Positions 52,681 through 61,482 of a stretch of 64,000 nucleotides of DNA are shown one piece after another. The first letter of the stretch is position 1. Each line of letters opens with the position of its first letter. The DNA is taken from contig JAILFH010000093.1 of assembly GCA_024697645.1 (NCBI GenBank), forward strand, positions 1 to 64,000, in the 5' to 3' direction. Source of the stretch: Prevotella sp. (GTDB lineage: Bacteria; Bacteroidota; Bacteroidia; Bacteroidales; Bacteroidaceae). The position numbers and the translations under genes are program-made. The notes beneath the pieces were generated by a model. It saw only the letters and a list, made by a program, of their open reading frames with translations. It made no database searches and was not told the DNA's origin.

Positions 52681-55590
52681 ATGAATTTGAGAATCAGCCT
52701 AATAGCATTCCTCGTCGTTTTATGTCTGGGATTTTCGTCTGATGCAAATGCTGTGGTTACGGAAGGTGACTACTACATCTGCAACGATTTTTTCAATAAA
52801 CTGTTGACTACCAACAGTGACGGCGCTCCTCACCTTCATGCCTATGACAGTAGTATTGATGAACAGTTCATCTTCACCGCTGTAGCATCAGGCACAAGCG
52901 GTTATGTGAAACTACTCCATAAATCAACAGGTAAATACCTCACCGCCAGCACTTCCAATACTTATTCGGTACTTCTTTCTGATGATGGTAGCGGCGATGA
53001 ATACCTATGGACATTCGACCAACGCTATAGCACACGAATTTCCAGCAAGAAGAATACTTCAAGACGAATGGGATGCGATTTCTCCAATGGCAGCACCTAT
53101 TATTGGGAATCCGACTATGTACCTGTCTATTATGACAAAGAAAGAAGCGCACTGAACTGGTTCTCGATTATTCCCGCCAATGGTAATGGTTTTGAAGACT
53201 CGAGAAATGTCGCAAAGACCGAGGTGTTTACCAATGACTATGGCGTGACCGAGCAAGACGACTATTGCGTCAGTGAGGCCGTCAATGTAGAGGGAATGGA
53301 CTATCATATCCTCAGCACAACTCCTTTCGATGGCGGCTCGGTGAATCTTGAAGGCGACCACGCTTGGCTCATCTTCGAGAACATTCGACCAAGTTCTGTC
53401 ATCAGTAATTATCTTGGCAACGTAACGATTAATGGCACTGCTGCAATCAATGGAACAAACTGTCGTGTGGAAATCTGGCTGAATGGTGCTGCAGTGATTC
53501 CAACTCCCAGCACTGACCCATTCGTCGCTACAACTGACGAGGGAACTTTCTCCGTTGCTTTGGGAAACACTACAGACCTGGGTGAAAATAGCAACTTAGC
53601 CCGTTCGTTCACGTTGAAGCGTGGATATATGGCAACAATAGCAACTGGAACCAAAGGTGGAGACTATAGCCGAGTTTATGTAGCCGATCACGCCGATCTG
53701 ACCGTAACGCTGCCGAAAGCCCTTGATCAGCGCGTCACTTCGGTTTATGTGCGCAACTGGCACTATGTTTCGAAGCGAGGATTTGCAGGAGGAAGTGTTG
53801 GCGCAACAACGGCATGTGGAGGAACGTGGAATTGGAACTGGGATGCAAACCAAACTTCAACAACCGATGTTGAATACATCCCCATCAAACAGCACCTTTA
53901 TTGGCCTTCTGACGACAAATTCGACAAGGCAGGTTCTACGGCAATGATGCTATTTAATGAGCCTGAGCATTCAGAACAGCATGACGATTGCTCCTGTGGC
54001 GGTACGATTGATGAGTGGAAAGCCTATACGCATACTCCCAAATTCAATGCCACTGGTCTGCGCATCGGCTCGCCTTCAGCCACAGACCTCTCATATCTGG
54101 AGACTTATGCAACCCATTGTGACAATATGAAGCAACGTTGCGATTTCTTGTGCACTCATGGTTATTGGACAACTGAATGGTCAAGCAATTTAAGTACTCT
54201 GAAAGAATATGGTCGCCCCGTCTGGATTACAGAGTGGGAATATGGCGCATCTTGGACTACCTCCTATACGCCATCAAGTCTGAATGAATATGCCGCACAG
54301 GTACTAAACGTTCTTGATAAAATGGAATACAACGATTATGTGGAACGTTATTCTTATTATGGCACAGACACAGGTGGAAGTAATGGATGGATGCGTGAAC
54401 TTTTCTGGGATACTGATTATACTAAGGGAACTGCAAATGCAGGAACTGTATATAAAAAGGTAAAGTCTCATTTCGCCTATAATTCATCTGTTCAGCCGAT
54501 ACCTAATTGGTGGACTCCGTCGACAAGTACTCCTGAGATTACAGGTGCATATCTGAATGATGGCGCATACACGCTCAATGTCAAAAACGGAAATGGTGAT
54601 GCTACCAAAGATGTTACGGTGATGTTGCAGAATGGCGACAACTGGGAAACTTTCGCAACTTATACCTATCGTCCCGACTTTGAGTCTACTTCTCAGAGTT
54701 TCGTATTGCCCAAAGGCATTAAAGGTGGTGATGTCATCAAGGTGGTGGTAACAACTATCTTTGGCGGAGAAGCAAAGAGCGCAGAATACGTTTTTCCTGA
54801 TTTCGTGAGACTGAATGAACTACAGAACCTCACATTTGACGAAGGAACATTTACAAGCCAGAGTGTTCGAACATACGCTAAAGACATTAAGGACTCAAGC
54901 ACTGAGACTTCTGGTATGCAAGAGATTGATGGCTGGACCATAACATCAGCAAATGGCAACGCACGCGCATCAGCACAATATGCTTGGGGAACGAGTTACT
55001 TACTCGGTGGAGAAGGTTATAGTGCACCATCAACGAACTCCAAAGAGACTACCGATGGAGGTTGTATGGGAATTGTCTCCGTATGGACCGCTCAGACTCA
55101 GTATTCGCAGAACGTCTTTTTGCCTGCTGGCGACTACGTCCTCACGATTCCTGTTTATAATGTCGGAGGAACAAGCGCCTTCTCAAAGAACTTGATTGGT
55201 TTCATTACAGATGAAGGTACAGAATATTTATCTTCGAACACAACTTACACAGCAGGTTCCTGGACCACAGAAACCATTTCGTTCACAATCGATAGCGAAA
55301 CAACTGGAAAACTCAGTCTCGGCTATACAGCGACTAATTCGGGTTCTGGCAGCATGCCACATCTCTTCATAGATGAGGTTGCTATCACCCGAAACGGCGT
55401 TGCTATTCCGTTTAAATTGGGCGATGTGAATGCTGATGGCGAAGTAACAATCGCTGACGTTACTGCATTAGTGAACATTATTCTTGGCAAGTCAAAAGAC
55501 CTCTTCGGAACAGCAGATGTGAACACCGACGGTGGAATAACCATTGCCGATGTTACGGCATTAGTGAATATCATCTTGGGGAAATCATAG
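52681..55590 (+). CDS. Secreted GH128-like (Glyco_hydro_cc) glycosidase with trefoil-like N-domain and C-terminal dockerin
   Basis: A 969-residue protein with a signal peptide (to about SSDANA). Residues about 25-165 look like a ricin-type trefoil. A beta-sandwich region follows, then a small TIM barrel at about 350-620 with the acid/base MLFNEPEH (Glu 427) and the nucleophile strand VWITEWEYG (Glu 518), as in GH128 / Glyco_hydro_cc enzymes, known for beta-1,3-glucans. A carbohydrate-binding-like domain spans about 745-905. The last ~56 residues are two dockerin-type calcium repeats (GDVNADGEVTIADVTALVNIILG and DVNTDGGITIADVTALVNIILG). No cohesin protein is in the window. Confidence 0.82.
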   Translation: MNLRISLIAFLVVLCLGFSSDANAVVTEGDYYICNDFFNKLLTTNSDGAPHLHAYDSSIDEQFIFTAVASGTSGYVKLLHKSTGKYLTASTSNTYSVLLSDDGSGDEYLWTFDQRYSTRISSKKNTSRRMGCDFSNGSTYYWESDYVPVYYDKERSALNWFSIIPANGNGFEDSRNVAKTEVFTNDYGVTEQDDYCVSEAVNVEGMDYHILSTTPFDGGSVNLEGDHAWLIFENIRPSSVISNYLGNVTINGTAAINGTNCRVEIWLNGAAVIPTPSTDPFVATTDEGTFSVALGNTTDLGENSNLARSFTLKRGYMATIATGTKGGDYSRVYVADHADLTVTLPKALDQRVTSVYVRNWHYVSKRGFAGGSVGATTACGGTWNWNWDANQTSTTDVEYIPIKQHLYWPSDDKFDKAGSTAMMLFNEPEHSEQHDDCSCGGTIDEWKAYTHTPKFNATGLRIGSPSATDLSYLETYATHCDNMKQRCDFLCTHGYWTTEWSSNLSTLKEYGRPVWITEWEYGASWTTSYTPSSLNEYAAQVLNVLDKMEYNDYVERYSYYGTDTGGSNGWMRELFWDTDYTKGTANAGTVYKKVKSHFAYNSSVQPIPNWWTPSTSTPEITGAYLNDGAYTLNVKNGNGDATKDVTVMLQNGDNWETFATYTYRPDFESTSQSFVLPKGIKGGDVIKVVVTTIFGGEAKSAEYVFPDFVRLNELQNLTFDEGTFTSQSVRTYAKDIKDSSTETSGMQEIDGWTITSANGNARASAQYAWGTSYLLGGEGYSAPSTNSKETTDGGCMGIVSVWTAQTQYSQNVFLPAGDYVLTIPVYNVGGTSAFSKNLIGFITDEGTEYLSSNTTYTAGSWTTETISFTIDSETTGKLSLGYTATNSGSGSMPHLFIDEVAITRNGVAIPFKLGDVNADGEVTIADVTALVNIILGKSKDLFGTADVNTDGGITIADVTALVNIILGKS

Positions 55591-55618
55591 CAAGAAAATC
55601 AGTGACATCATAAATAAG

Positions 55619-55649
55619 AAGCCGTCTATCTATTACAGGTAGGCGGCTT
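55619..55649. terminator. Bidirectional terminator between the dockerin glycosidase and glnA
   Basis: A 12-bp stem with a few G-U pairs, AAGCCGTCTATC (55619-55630) with 55638-55649, and a 7-base loop. Both flanks are moderately T-rich on the exit side. Confidence 0.65.
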
Positions 55650-55701
55650 CTTGATGATATGAGGAATTGGATGAATTGTTGATGTCTCAGTATTGAAGTA
55701 T

Positions 55702-57249
55702 TTATCCGCAGTGGAAATACTGATTGACGAGAGCGGTTATCTTTTCATGATCGCCACTGATATCGGCGCGAAGAGTGCGGTCGTTGAACGAGCGGAGTTG
55801 GCTGATGATACCGTCAATCATCGTTGGCGAGAAGACATCGTAGGCCTCAAACACCTTACGCTGCCGGTTCAGACAGTCGGCTGAAGCCACGCAAGAATCA
55901 GGAAGTTGAGCCAAAGTAGCGAGTTTGTCGGCATTGGCAGCGTCGTGAATATTCACGTCGACATAGTTCTTCTCAGCAACTTCCAAAGCATTCTCCATCT
56001 CGAATCCATGACGACAAGCCACACAAAGACCAGCGAGCAGTTGATAGATGTCGGCAGAACCATCTGGTGAGCGCATCTCAACGGTCTGCTTCTGTGTCGT
56101 ATCGAATGCTGCAGCAGGTTCAAGCGGATTGGCAAGAGCGCTCATATTGGTCTTCGCAGTCCAGCCCAGAGGAACGCGAACGAGCACAGAGCGGTTTCTA
56201 TCGCCCCAGCAGACATTCGTCGGAGCCTCCTGATGAGGAACGAGGCGGAAGTAACTCGTCGGATTCTTATTGCCAAAGGCCGTAATACTCGGCGCCACAT
56301 CCATCATTCCCGCAATCATGCGGAGTGCATCATCGGAAAGCGGTGTGCCAAACTGAGGTCTGGGCTTATCGGTAAGCATCATGTTCTTGCCGTCCTTGGT
56401 CAGACGCATGTGAACATGCAGACCCGAACCAGCCTTGCCCGTAGTGATCTTCGGAGCAAACGTAACGTTCAGTCCCATACGCCAGGCGAGATTACGAATC
56501 ACCCATTTGGCAATCATCAGTTGGTCTGCTGCGTCGCAAACGGGAACCGGAAGGAACTCAATCTCATTCTGCTCATAGACGAGTCCGTCCTGTTCAAAAT
56601 TTCCCACCTCCGAGTGTCCATACTTAATCTGTCCGCCTGTCTGAGCGATATAGTGCATACAGGCTGTACGGAAATCATTCGTCTTGGCATAAGGCGCACT
56701 CTCGTGATAGCCTCGCTGATCAATAGCCGGGAAGACCCCCTCGGTCGGCTTGATGACGTAATATTCAAGTTCGCCCATTGCCTCATAGTTCATACCCGTT
56801 ACCTCGCGGAAAGCCTTTGCAGCGCGGCGTAGCGTCTGTTCGGGAGACGAGGCGAGAGGCTGACCGTCTTTGTCGAAGAACGAACAAAGCAGACAGAGCG
56901 TAGGAATCTCAGCAAATGGGTCGACGAATGCCGTAGAGAAACGCGGAAGCACATAGAGGTCGCTGGCTGATGCGGCGATGAACGAGAAAAGACTCGAACC
57001 ATCGACTCGTTCGCCACAAGTCAGAATCGTGTTCAGATAAGCGAGATCGCTAATGACGAAATTCAGATTCTTCAACTTTCCGTCTCCACCAGGATACATG
57101 AAGTTGACCATACGAATCTCCTTCTCCTCAATGAAGCGGATGATGTCTTGCTTGGTGAACTCTTGTGGCAACTTCTGAAGAAAAGATACCACGGGGTTAG
57201 CGTTGAGCGCCAACAGTTCTTCCCTAAGGGTAGGCTGACTATTTTCCAT
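55702..57249 (-). CDS. glnA: Glutamine synthetase (GS type I-like)
   Basis: A 515-residue enzyme. The catalytic domain shows ELEYYVIKPTEGVFPAID (metal-binding Glu), YEQNEIEFLPVPVCDAADQLM, FAPKITTGKAGSGLHVHM (ATP/glutamate site His) and NPTSYFRLVPHQEAPTNVCWGDRNRSVLVR. It makes glutamine from glutamate, ammonia and ATP. The N-terminus is longer than in E. coli GlnA and the class is neither typical GSII nor the 730-residue GSIII common in Bacteroides. It is a single-gene unit with its own promoter and terminator. Confidence 0.92.
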   Translation of the reverse strand: MENSQPTLREELLALNANPVVSFLQKLPQEFTKQDIIRFIEEKEIRMVNFMYPGGDGKLKNLNFVISDLAYLNTILTCGERVDGSSLFSFIAASASDLYVLPRFSTAFVDPFAEIPTLCLLCSFFDKDGQPLASSPEQTLRRAAKAFREVTGMNYEAMGELEYYVIKPTEGVFPAIDQRGYHESAPYAKTNDFRTACMHYIAQTGGQIKYGHSEVGNFEQDGLVYEQNEIEFLPVPVCDAADQLMIAKWVIRNLAWRMGLNVTFAPKITTGKAGSGLHVHMRLTKDGKNMMLTDKPRPQFGTPLSDDALRMIAGMMDVAPSITAFGNKNPTSYFRLVPHQEAPTNVCWGDRNRSVLVRVPLGWTAKTNMSALANPLEPAAAFDTTQKQTVEMRSPDGSADIYQLLAGLCVACRHGFEMENALEVAEKNYVDVNIHDAANADKLATLAQLPDSCVASADCLNRQRKVFEAYDVFSPTMIDGIISQLRSFNDRTLRADISGDHEKITALVNQYFHCG

Positions 57250-57289
57250 GTTAATAGGTAAAATATTTAGGTTATTGATGTTCAGTCCA

Positions 57290-57297
57290 CAAATTTA
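57290..57297 (-). promoter_or_regulatory. Bacteroidetes -7 element for glnA
   Basis: TAAATTTG on the minus strand, 41 bases before the glnA ATG. Confidence 0.55.
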
Positions 57298-57597
57298 TGC
57301 ATAATTTATGAGATTGCCAAACTTTTCCATTCTTTTTTATTGCTTATCGCCAAAAACCATTTGAATGCTTCACCCTGACCGACTGAATCAAGAAAACACA
57401 TTGTCAATATTTTTCAAAATCACATTGTTCTCATTTCTGAAAATAATGCCCAATTATCGACCTAAAATTCGAATTAAAAGTCAGTTAAAACACCATATCT
57501 CAGCCAGAAATGACGATTATTAAGCAAAAAAGTACGAGTAAAACGCCATTTCCTGCAACGAAAATTCGAGTTGAAAATCGGGGGTTAACGCCAGAAG
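57298..57597. other. AT-rich intergenic stretch, nothing recognised
   Basis: About 300 bases between the glnA promoter and the 339-bp element. Repeated AAAATTCGAGTTGAAAA-like words near 57464-57480 and 57560-57580 are the only pattern seen. Confidence 0.4.
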
Positions 57598-57936
57598 TGT
57601 GACAATTGTGACAATTGGACAGTCGTTTTTTACGCCTCCCGACTTGACGAGATTTTCTCAAGTGATTGATTATCAATATGTTATAAAATATATTTAATAA
57701 ATATTAATAATAATAACTAATAAATTAACATAGTTTTAACAGTTTTTGTGGCAGTTTTTATTGATTTAGTCGCAGTTTTGGGGTCAGTAGTTGCACTTTT
57801 AGGGGTTCTGGTGCAAGATAATGGGTGATTATTGAGAGTAAAGAATTGAGCGATTTGATTATTGTGGTCACTTACAAGCAACCGATTTTCTCCAAAGGAG
57901 CAAAAAAACGGGGTGTCATTTGTCACAATTGTCACA
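57598..57936 (+). repeat. 339-bp element with terminal inverted repeats, copy 2
   Basis: The ends at 57598-57617 and 57917-57936 are inverted copies of TGTGACAATTGTGACAATTG with one mismatch. The length and orientation are identical to copy 1 at 21104-21442. The AT-rich core at 57664-57741 is at the same offset and differs at 2 of 78 positions; the flanks are more diverged. A 72-codon frame on the minus strand spans from the right terminus to the core but has no independent support as a gene. Confidence 0.85.
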
Positions 57937-58076
57937 CCTCAAAAAGTGTATGTAAAAATTTTTCAATAAAAAAGTCAACAGACTATCTTTTCTGCCGTTC
58001 TGGAAAGTGAAGAAAAATGGAAAAGAAAACAGCCCTAATAGCCAAGAATTTAGCCCTAAAATCGAGACGTTTATAT

Positions 58077-58274
58077 AAAGCATGTCTTTAGACCTTAGAG
58101 AGCAATGCTTTTGACCTTAGAAAGCATGCCTTTATACCTATATAAAGACATCCTCTGTATAATCGAAAGACATGCTCTGTATGGTCAAAAGGATAACTTT
58201 ACATAGTCAAAAGCAATGCTCTGTTTAGTCGAAAGAACTGCTCCGTAAAATCAAAAGAAATGCGTTCTATCCTC
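58077..58274 (+). repeat. Degenerate 22/23-bp tandem array, copy 4
   Basis: About nine contiguous units in the same orientation as copies 1 and 2. The third unit is the 23-base ATACCTATAT type; later units end GTCA, GTCG or ATCA. It lies 140 bases after the 339-bp element, downstream of the Nudix gene. Confidence 0.87.
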
Positions 58275-58406
58275 AATTGGAATTTTCATTTTGATAGAGA
58301 AACTATTTGAGGCTATTTCAGAGTTCTTATGGCAAGGTTTCAACGACAAAAAGATGCTTATCTGCTGAGAATGGATTCAATTTAGAAAACGCAATCAGCG
58401 AGTTGG

Positions 58407-58919
58407 CTAAATTTTCAGGAAGTCAATGAATCGTTTGTATTCACTTTCGAAATTGGGTGTGAGCAGGCCTTTGCCAATTGCCTCTTGAATTTCCTCAGCC
58501 GACCAGAATCGTCCGCCGTCAAGTTCTTCAGCAGAGGGATGAATCGGGCCGTCGTAAATAGTCCGATGAACATAGACCAATTCACTTTCGCGCTGACTTT
58601 CGAACACATACATTCCCACGCATTCTGGAGTGAATTCCGTAATACCCAGTTCTTCGCTAACCTCCCTGACCAATGCTGTCTCAGGCGTCTCGCCATAATC
58701 GATATGTCCACCAACAGCCGTATCCCACTTCCCAGGCTGAATGTCCTTCCATTCGGGACGTTTCTGCAGATACAACTCGCTGCGACTATTCAACACATGA
58801 AGATGAACCACAGGATGCAACAGGTGCGAACCGCTATGGCACTCACCTCTCGTAGCCTTACCTATCACCTCACCCCGCTCATTCACTATTGGGAATATTT
58901 CCTTTTGATTATCTTTCAT
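58407..58919 (-). CDS. Nudix hydrolase
   Basis: A 170-residue protein. The Nudix box G-x5-E-x7-R-E-V-x-E-E-x-G is complete in GGHIDYGETPETALVREVSEELGI (starting about residue 69). The N-terminal FPIVNERGEVIGKATRGECHSGSHLLHPVVHLHV resembles the isopentenyl-diphosphate isomerase-like Nudix subgroup (YfcD-type), but the substrate cannot be set. It is monocistronic, with a TAATTTTG promoter about 70 bases upstream. Confidence 0.9.
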   Translation of the reverse strand: MKDNQKEIFPIVNERGEVIGKATRGECHSGSHLLHPVVHLHVLNSRSELYLQKRPEWKDIQPGKWDTAVGGHIDYGETPETALVREVSEELGITEFTPECVGMYVFESQRESELVYVHRTIYDGPIHPSAEELDGGRFWSAEEIQEAIGKGLLTPNFESEYKRFIDFLKI

Positions 58920-58989
58920 CGCTTCCTCAATCTGTTTCTATTTCCGTGAAGAGTTTTCGCATACGAAAAACGCTTCCATTTTTCGGACG

Positions 58990-58997
58990 CAAAATTA
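58990..58997 (-). promoter_or_regulatory. Bacteroidetes -7 element for the Nudix gene
   Basis: TAATTTTG on the minus strand, 71 bases before the ATG at 58919. Confidence 0.55.
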
Positions 58998-59032
58998 CAA
59001 AAAATCAACTTAAAACTGACTCTTTTCCATTA

Positions 59033-59106
59033 AAATTCAAACTCTTCTCACCTTAAATTTCAAACTCTTTTCACCTAAAAATCAAACTCTTTCCACCTAA
59101 AATTCC
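59033..59106 (+). repeat. Degenerate 22/23-bp tandem repeat (TCAAACTCTT units)
   Basis: Three full units and a partial one, each with TCAAACTCTT followed by YTCACCT or CCACCT. It lies between the Nudix promoter and the alcohol dehydrogenase gene. Confidence 0.8.
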
Positions 59107-59228
59107 AATACAGAATGAGCAATCTTAAAAAGCAACATGAAAATAACTCAATTTTTATCCCAAAGGGATTAAACTATTTCGCTCTTTTTACGTCTAATAA
59201 AAACATTATACTAAATAGGATTCCCCTT

Positions 59229-60416
59229 ATGAAAGATTTTTGTTTTTATGCCCCGACTTATGTCGTGTTTGGCAAAAATTCAGAGGAGCAGGTTGCTTCT
59301 CAAGTGAAGAAATTTGGTGGCAAGAAGGTTCTCGTACACTATGGTGGAAAGAGTGCCATTCGATCAGGCCTTCTCGATAAGATTTGCGGTTTGCTCCGCG
59401 AAGGTGGTGTCGAATTTGTGCAGTTGGGCGGCGTTGTGCCCAATCCCCGCTTGTCGCTTGTCCACGAAGGCATTGAGTTGTGCCAGCGCGAGGGAATTGA
59501 CTTCCTGCTGGCAGTTGGTGGCGGTAGCGTCATCGACTCCTGCAAGGCAATAGCCATGGGTGTTGCCAATCCCGACATTGAGGTTTGGGACATCTACACG
59601 GGCAAGGCTAAACCCGCGAAGGCCCTTCCTGTGGCTGCAGTGCTGACGATTCCCGCAGCAGGTAGCGAGATGAGCAATTCCACCGTGATTACCAACGAAG
59701 ACGGCGACGTGAAACTTGGTTTTTCCAGCGATCTGCTGCGCCCGAAGTTTGCCATCATGAATCCCTGCCGCACATTCACCCTTCCGCCTTATCAGACGGC
59801 CTCTGGCGTGACCGACATCATGATGCACACAATGGAGCGCTATTTCACCAAGGAAGACGATATGGACCTCACCACCGATTTGGCAGAGGCTCTGTTGCGC
59901 CGAATGAAGACCGCTGTGTTTGCTGTGCTGAAGAATCCTGAGGACTATCGTCAGCGCGCTCAGATTATGTGGGGCGGAAGTCTTGCACACAACGACCTGA
60001 CTGGCTGCGGCGTTCAGGACGACTGGGCTACACACCAACTCGAGCACGAACTCAGCGGAATGTTCGACGTCACTCACGGAGCAGGTTTGGCTGCTATGTG
60101 GCCCAGTTGGGCTCGCTACGTGATGCACGAGAATGTGAGCCGCTTCGTTCGCTTCGCTGTGAACGTGATGGATGTTCCCAACGACTTCACCGATCCTGAG
60201 GGCACTGCCCTTCGCGGCATTGAGGCAATGGAACGCTTCTATCATGCCATCGGAATGCCCATCAACATCAAGGAACTCATCGGCCGCGACATCACTGATG
60301 ATGAAATCAAGGAGATGGTTCGCAAGTGCAGTCACGACTACACTGCTTGCTGCGGTGGACTGAAGGTGCTGAATGCCGAGGATATGGAGGCCATCTACCG
60401 TTTAGCCCGCGGATAA
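59229..60416 (+). CDS. Iron-containing alcohol dehydrogenase (BdhA/YqhD-like)
   Basis: A 395-residue enzyme starting MKDFCFYAPTYVVFGKNSEEQV. GGGSVIDSCKAIAMG near residue 97 is the NAD(P)-binding turn with its Asp, and metal ligands are expected in SGVTDIMMHTMERYF (Asp, His), ATHQLEHELSGMFDVTHGAGLA (His, His). It reduces aldehydes to alcohols in the cytosol (butanol dehydrogenase-like group). An in-frame ATG at 59115 would add 38 residues lacking family similarity, so 59229 is chosen. The epimerase gene follows after 31 bases. Confidence 0.92.
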   Translation: MKDFCFYAPTYVVFGKNSEEQVASQVKKFGGKKVLVHYGGKSAIRSGLLDKICGLLREGGVEFVQLGGVVPNPRLSLVHEGIELCQREGIDFLLAVGGGSVIDSCKAIAMGVANPDIEVWDIYTGKAKPAKALPVAAVLTIPAAGSEMSNSTVITNEDGDVKLGFSSDLLRPKFAIMNPCRTFTLPPYQTASGVTDIMMHTMERYFTKEDDMDLTTDLAEALLRRMKTAVFAVLKNPEDYRQRAQIMWGGSLAHNDLTGCGVQDDWATHQLEHELSGMFDVTHGAGLAAMWPSWARYVMHENVSRFVRFAVNVMDVPNDFTDPEGTALRGIEAMERFYHAIGMPINIKELIGRDITDDEIKEMVRKCSHDYTACCGGLKVLNAEDMEAIYRLARG

Positions 60417-60447
60417 ATTACTCATCCCAAGACAACACAAATACTTT

Positions 60448-61464
60448 ATGAAAATATTAATAATAGGTGGAACTGGTACCATTAGCAGTGCAATCACACG
60501 GCAATTGGCTGCCAGTGGCCACGAACTATGGCTCCTGAACAGGGGAAATCGCAAGGACGAAGTGCCTGCAAACGTCAAGCAAGTCATCACCGACATCAAC
60601 GACGAGGCTCGCGTTTTGGAACTCGTGGGCGACGAGCAGTTTGATGCAGTTTGTGAGTTCATCGGATTCCTTCCGAGTCAGGTGGAACGCGACATCCGCC
60701 TGTTCAAAGGTCGTACGCGCCAGTATGTCTACATCAGTTCGGCTTCGGCCTACAACAAGCCTGCTGCCAGTCATGTCATCACCGAAGGAACTTCGCTCGC
60801 CAATCCCCATTGGCAGTATTCTCGCGACAAGATTGCCTGCGAGGAACTCTTGATGAAAGCGTGGCGCGAGGAAGGATTCCCCGTGACCATCGTCCGCCCA
60901 AGTCACACTTATTGCGAGCGCGGCGTTCCCGTAAGTGTTCATGGACCGAAAGGCTCCTGGCAAGTGCTGAAGCGCATGATTGAAGGTAAGCCCGTTCTCG
61001 TACAGGGCGACGGTAGTTCACTCTGGACGCTTACCTGGAACGAGGACTTTGCCCGAGGCTTCATCGGACTACTGGGCAATCCGAAGGCAATCGGTGAGCC
61101 GTTCCAGATTATGAGCGACGAACAACTCACCTGGAACCAAATCTACCAGTGCGTTGCCAATGCGTTGGGAGTTACATTCAAGCCCTATCACGTTTCCTCC
61201 GACTTCCTCGCCTCTGTTGCGCCTAAGGAATGGGATTTCGAGGGCAATCTGACTGGCGACAAATCGGTCACCGTTGTCTTCGACTGCACGAAACTGAAGC
61301 GGGCTGTTCCCGGATTCCAGTGCACGACTCGTTTCGACGAAGGTGTTCGTCGCTGCGTTAGACACATATTGAATCATCCCGAACTGCAAATTGAAGACCC
61401 CGACTTCGACCAATGGTGCGACCGCGTTATCGAAGTGCAAGACGCCGCTCGCAAATCATTCTGA
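60448..61464 (+). CDS. NAD-dependent epimerase/dehydratase family protein (extended SDR)
   Basis: A 338-residue protein starting MKILIIGGTGTISSAITRQLA, the Rossmann G-x-x-G-x-x motif. YVYISSASAYNKP contains the catalytic Ser/Tyr strand, and YSRDKIACEELLM has the Y-x-x-x-K pair. VRPSHTYCERG and a C-terminal domain of the isoflavone-reductase/CSP41-like SDR group follow. Its substrate is unknown; NAD(P)-linked sugar-nucleotide or other small-molecule chemistry is typical. It follows the alcohol dehydrogenase closely and may share its mRNA. Confidence 0.85.
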   Translation: MKILIIGGTGTISSAITRQLAASGHELWLLNRGNRKDEVPANVKQVITDINDEARVLELVGDEQFDAVCEFIGFLPSQVERDIRLFKGRTRQYVYISSASAYNKPAASHVITEGTSLANPHWQYSRDKIACEELLMKAWREEGFPVTIVRPSHTYCERGVPVSVHGPKGSWQVLKRMIEGKPVLVQGDGSSLWTLTWNEDFARGFIGLLGNPKAIGEPFQIMSDEQLTWNQIYQCVANALGVTFKPYHVSSDFLASVAPKEWDFEGNLTGDKSVTVVFDCTKLKRAVPGFQCTTRFDEGVRRCVRHILNHPELQIEDPDFDQWCDRVIEVQDAARKSF

Positions 61465-61482
61465 AAAAAGATTTTTTAATTC

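Noticed and set aside
57717..57935. 72-codon minus-strand frame inside the second 339-bp element
   Set aside because: It starts in the terminal inverted repeat and is broken in the other copy, so it is not called as a gene. The partial similarity is noted as a finding.
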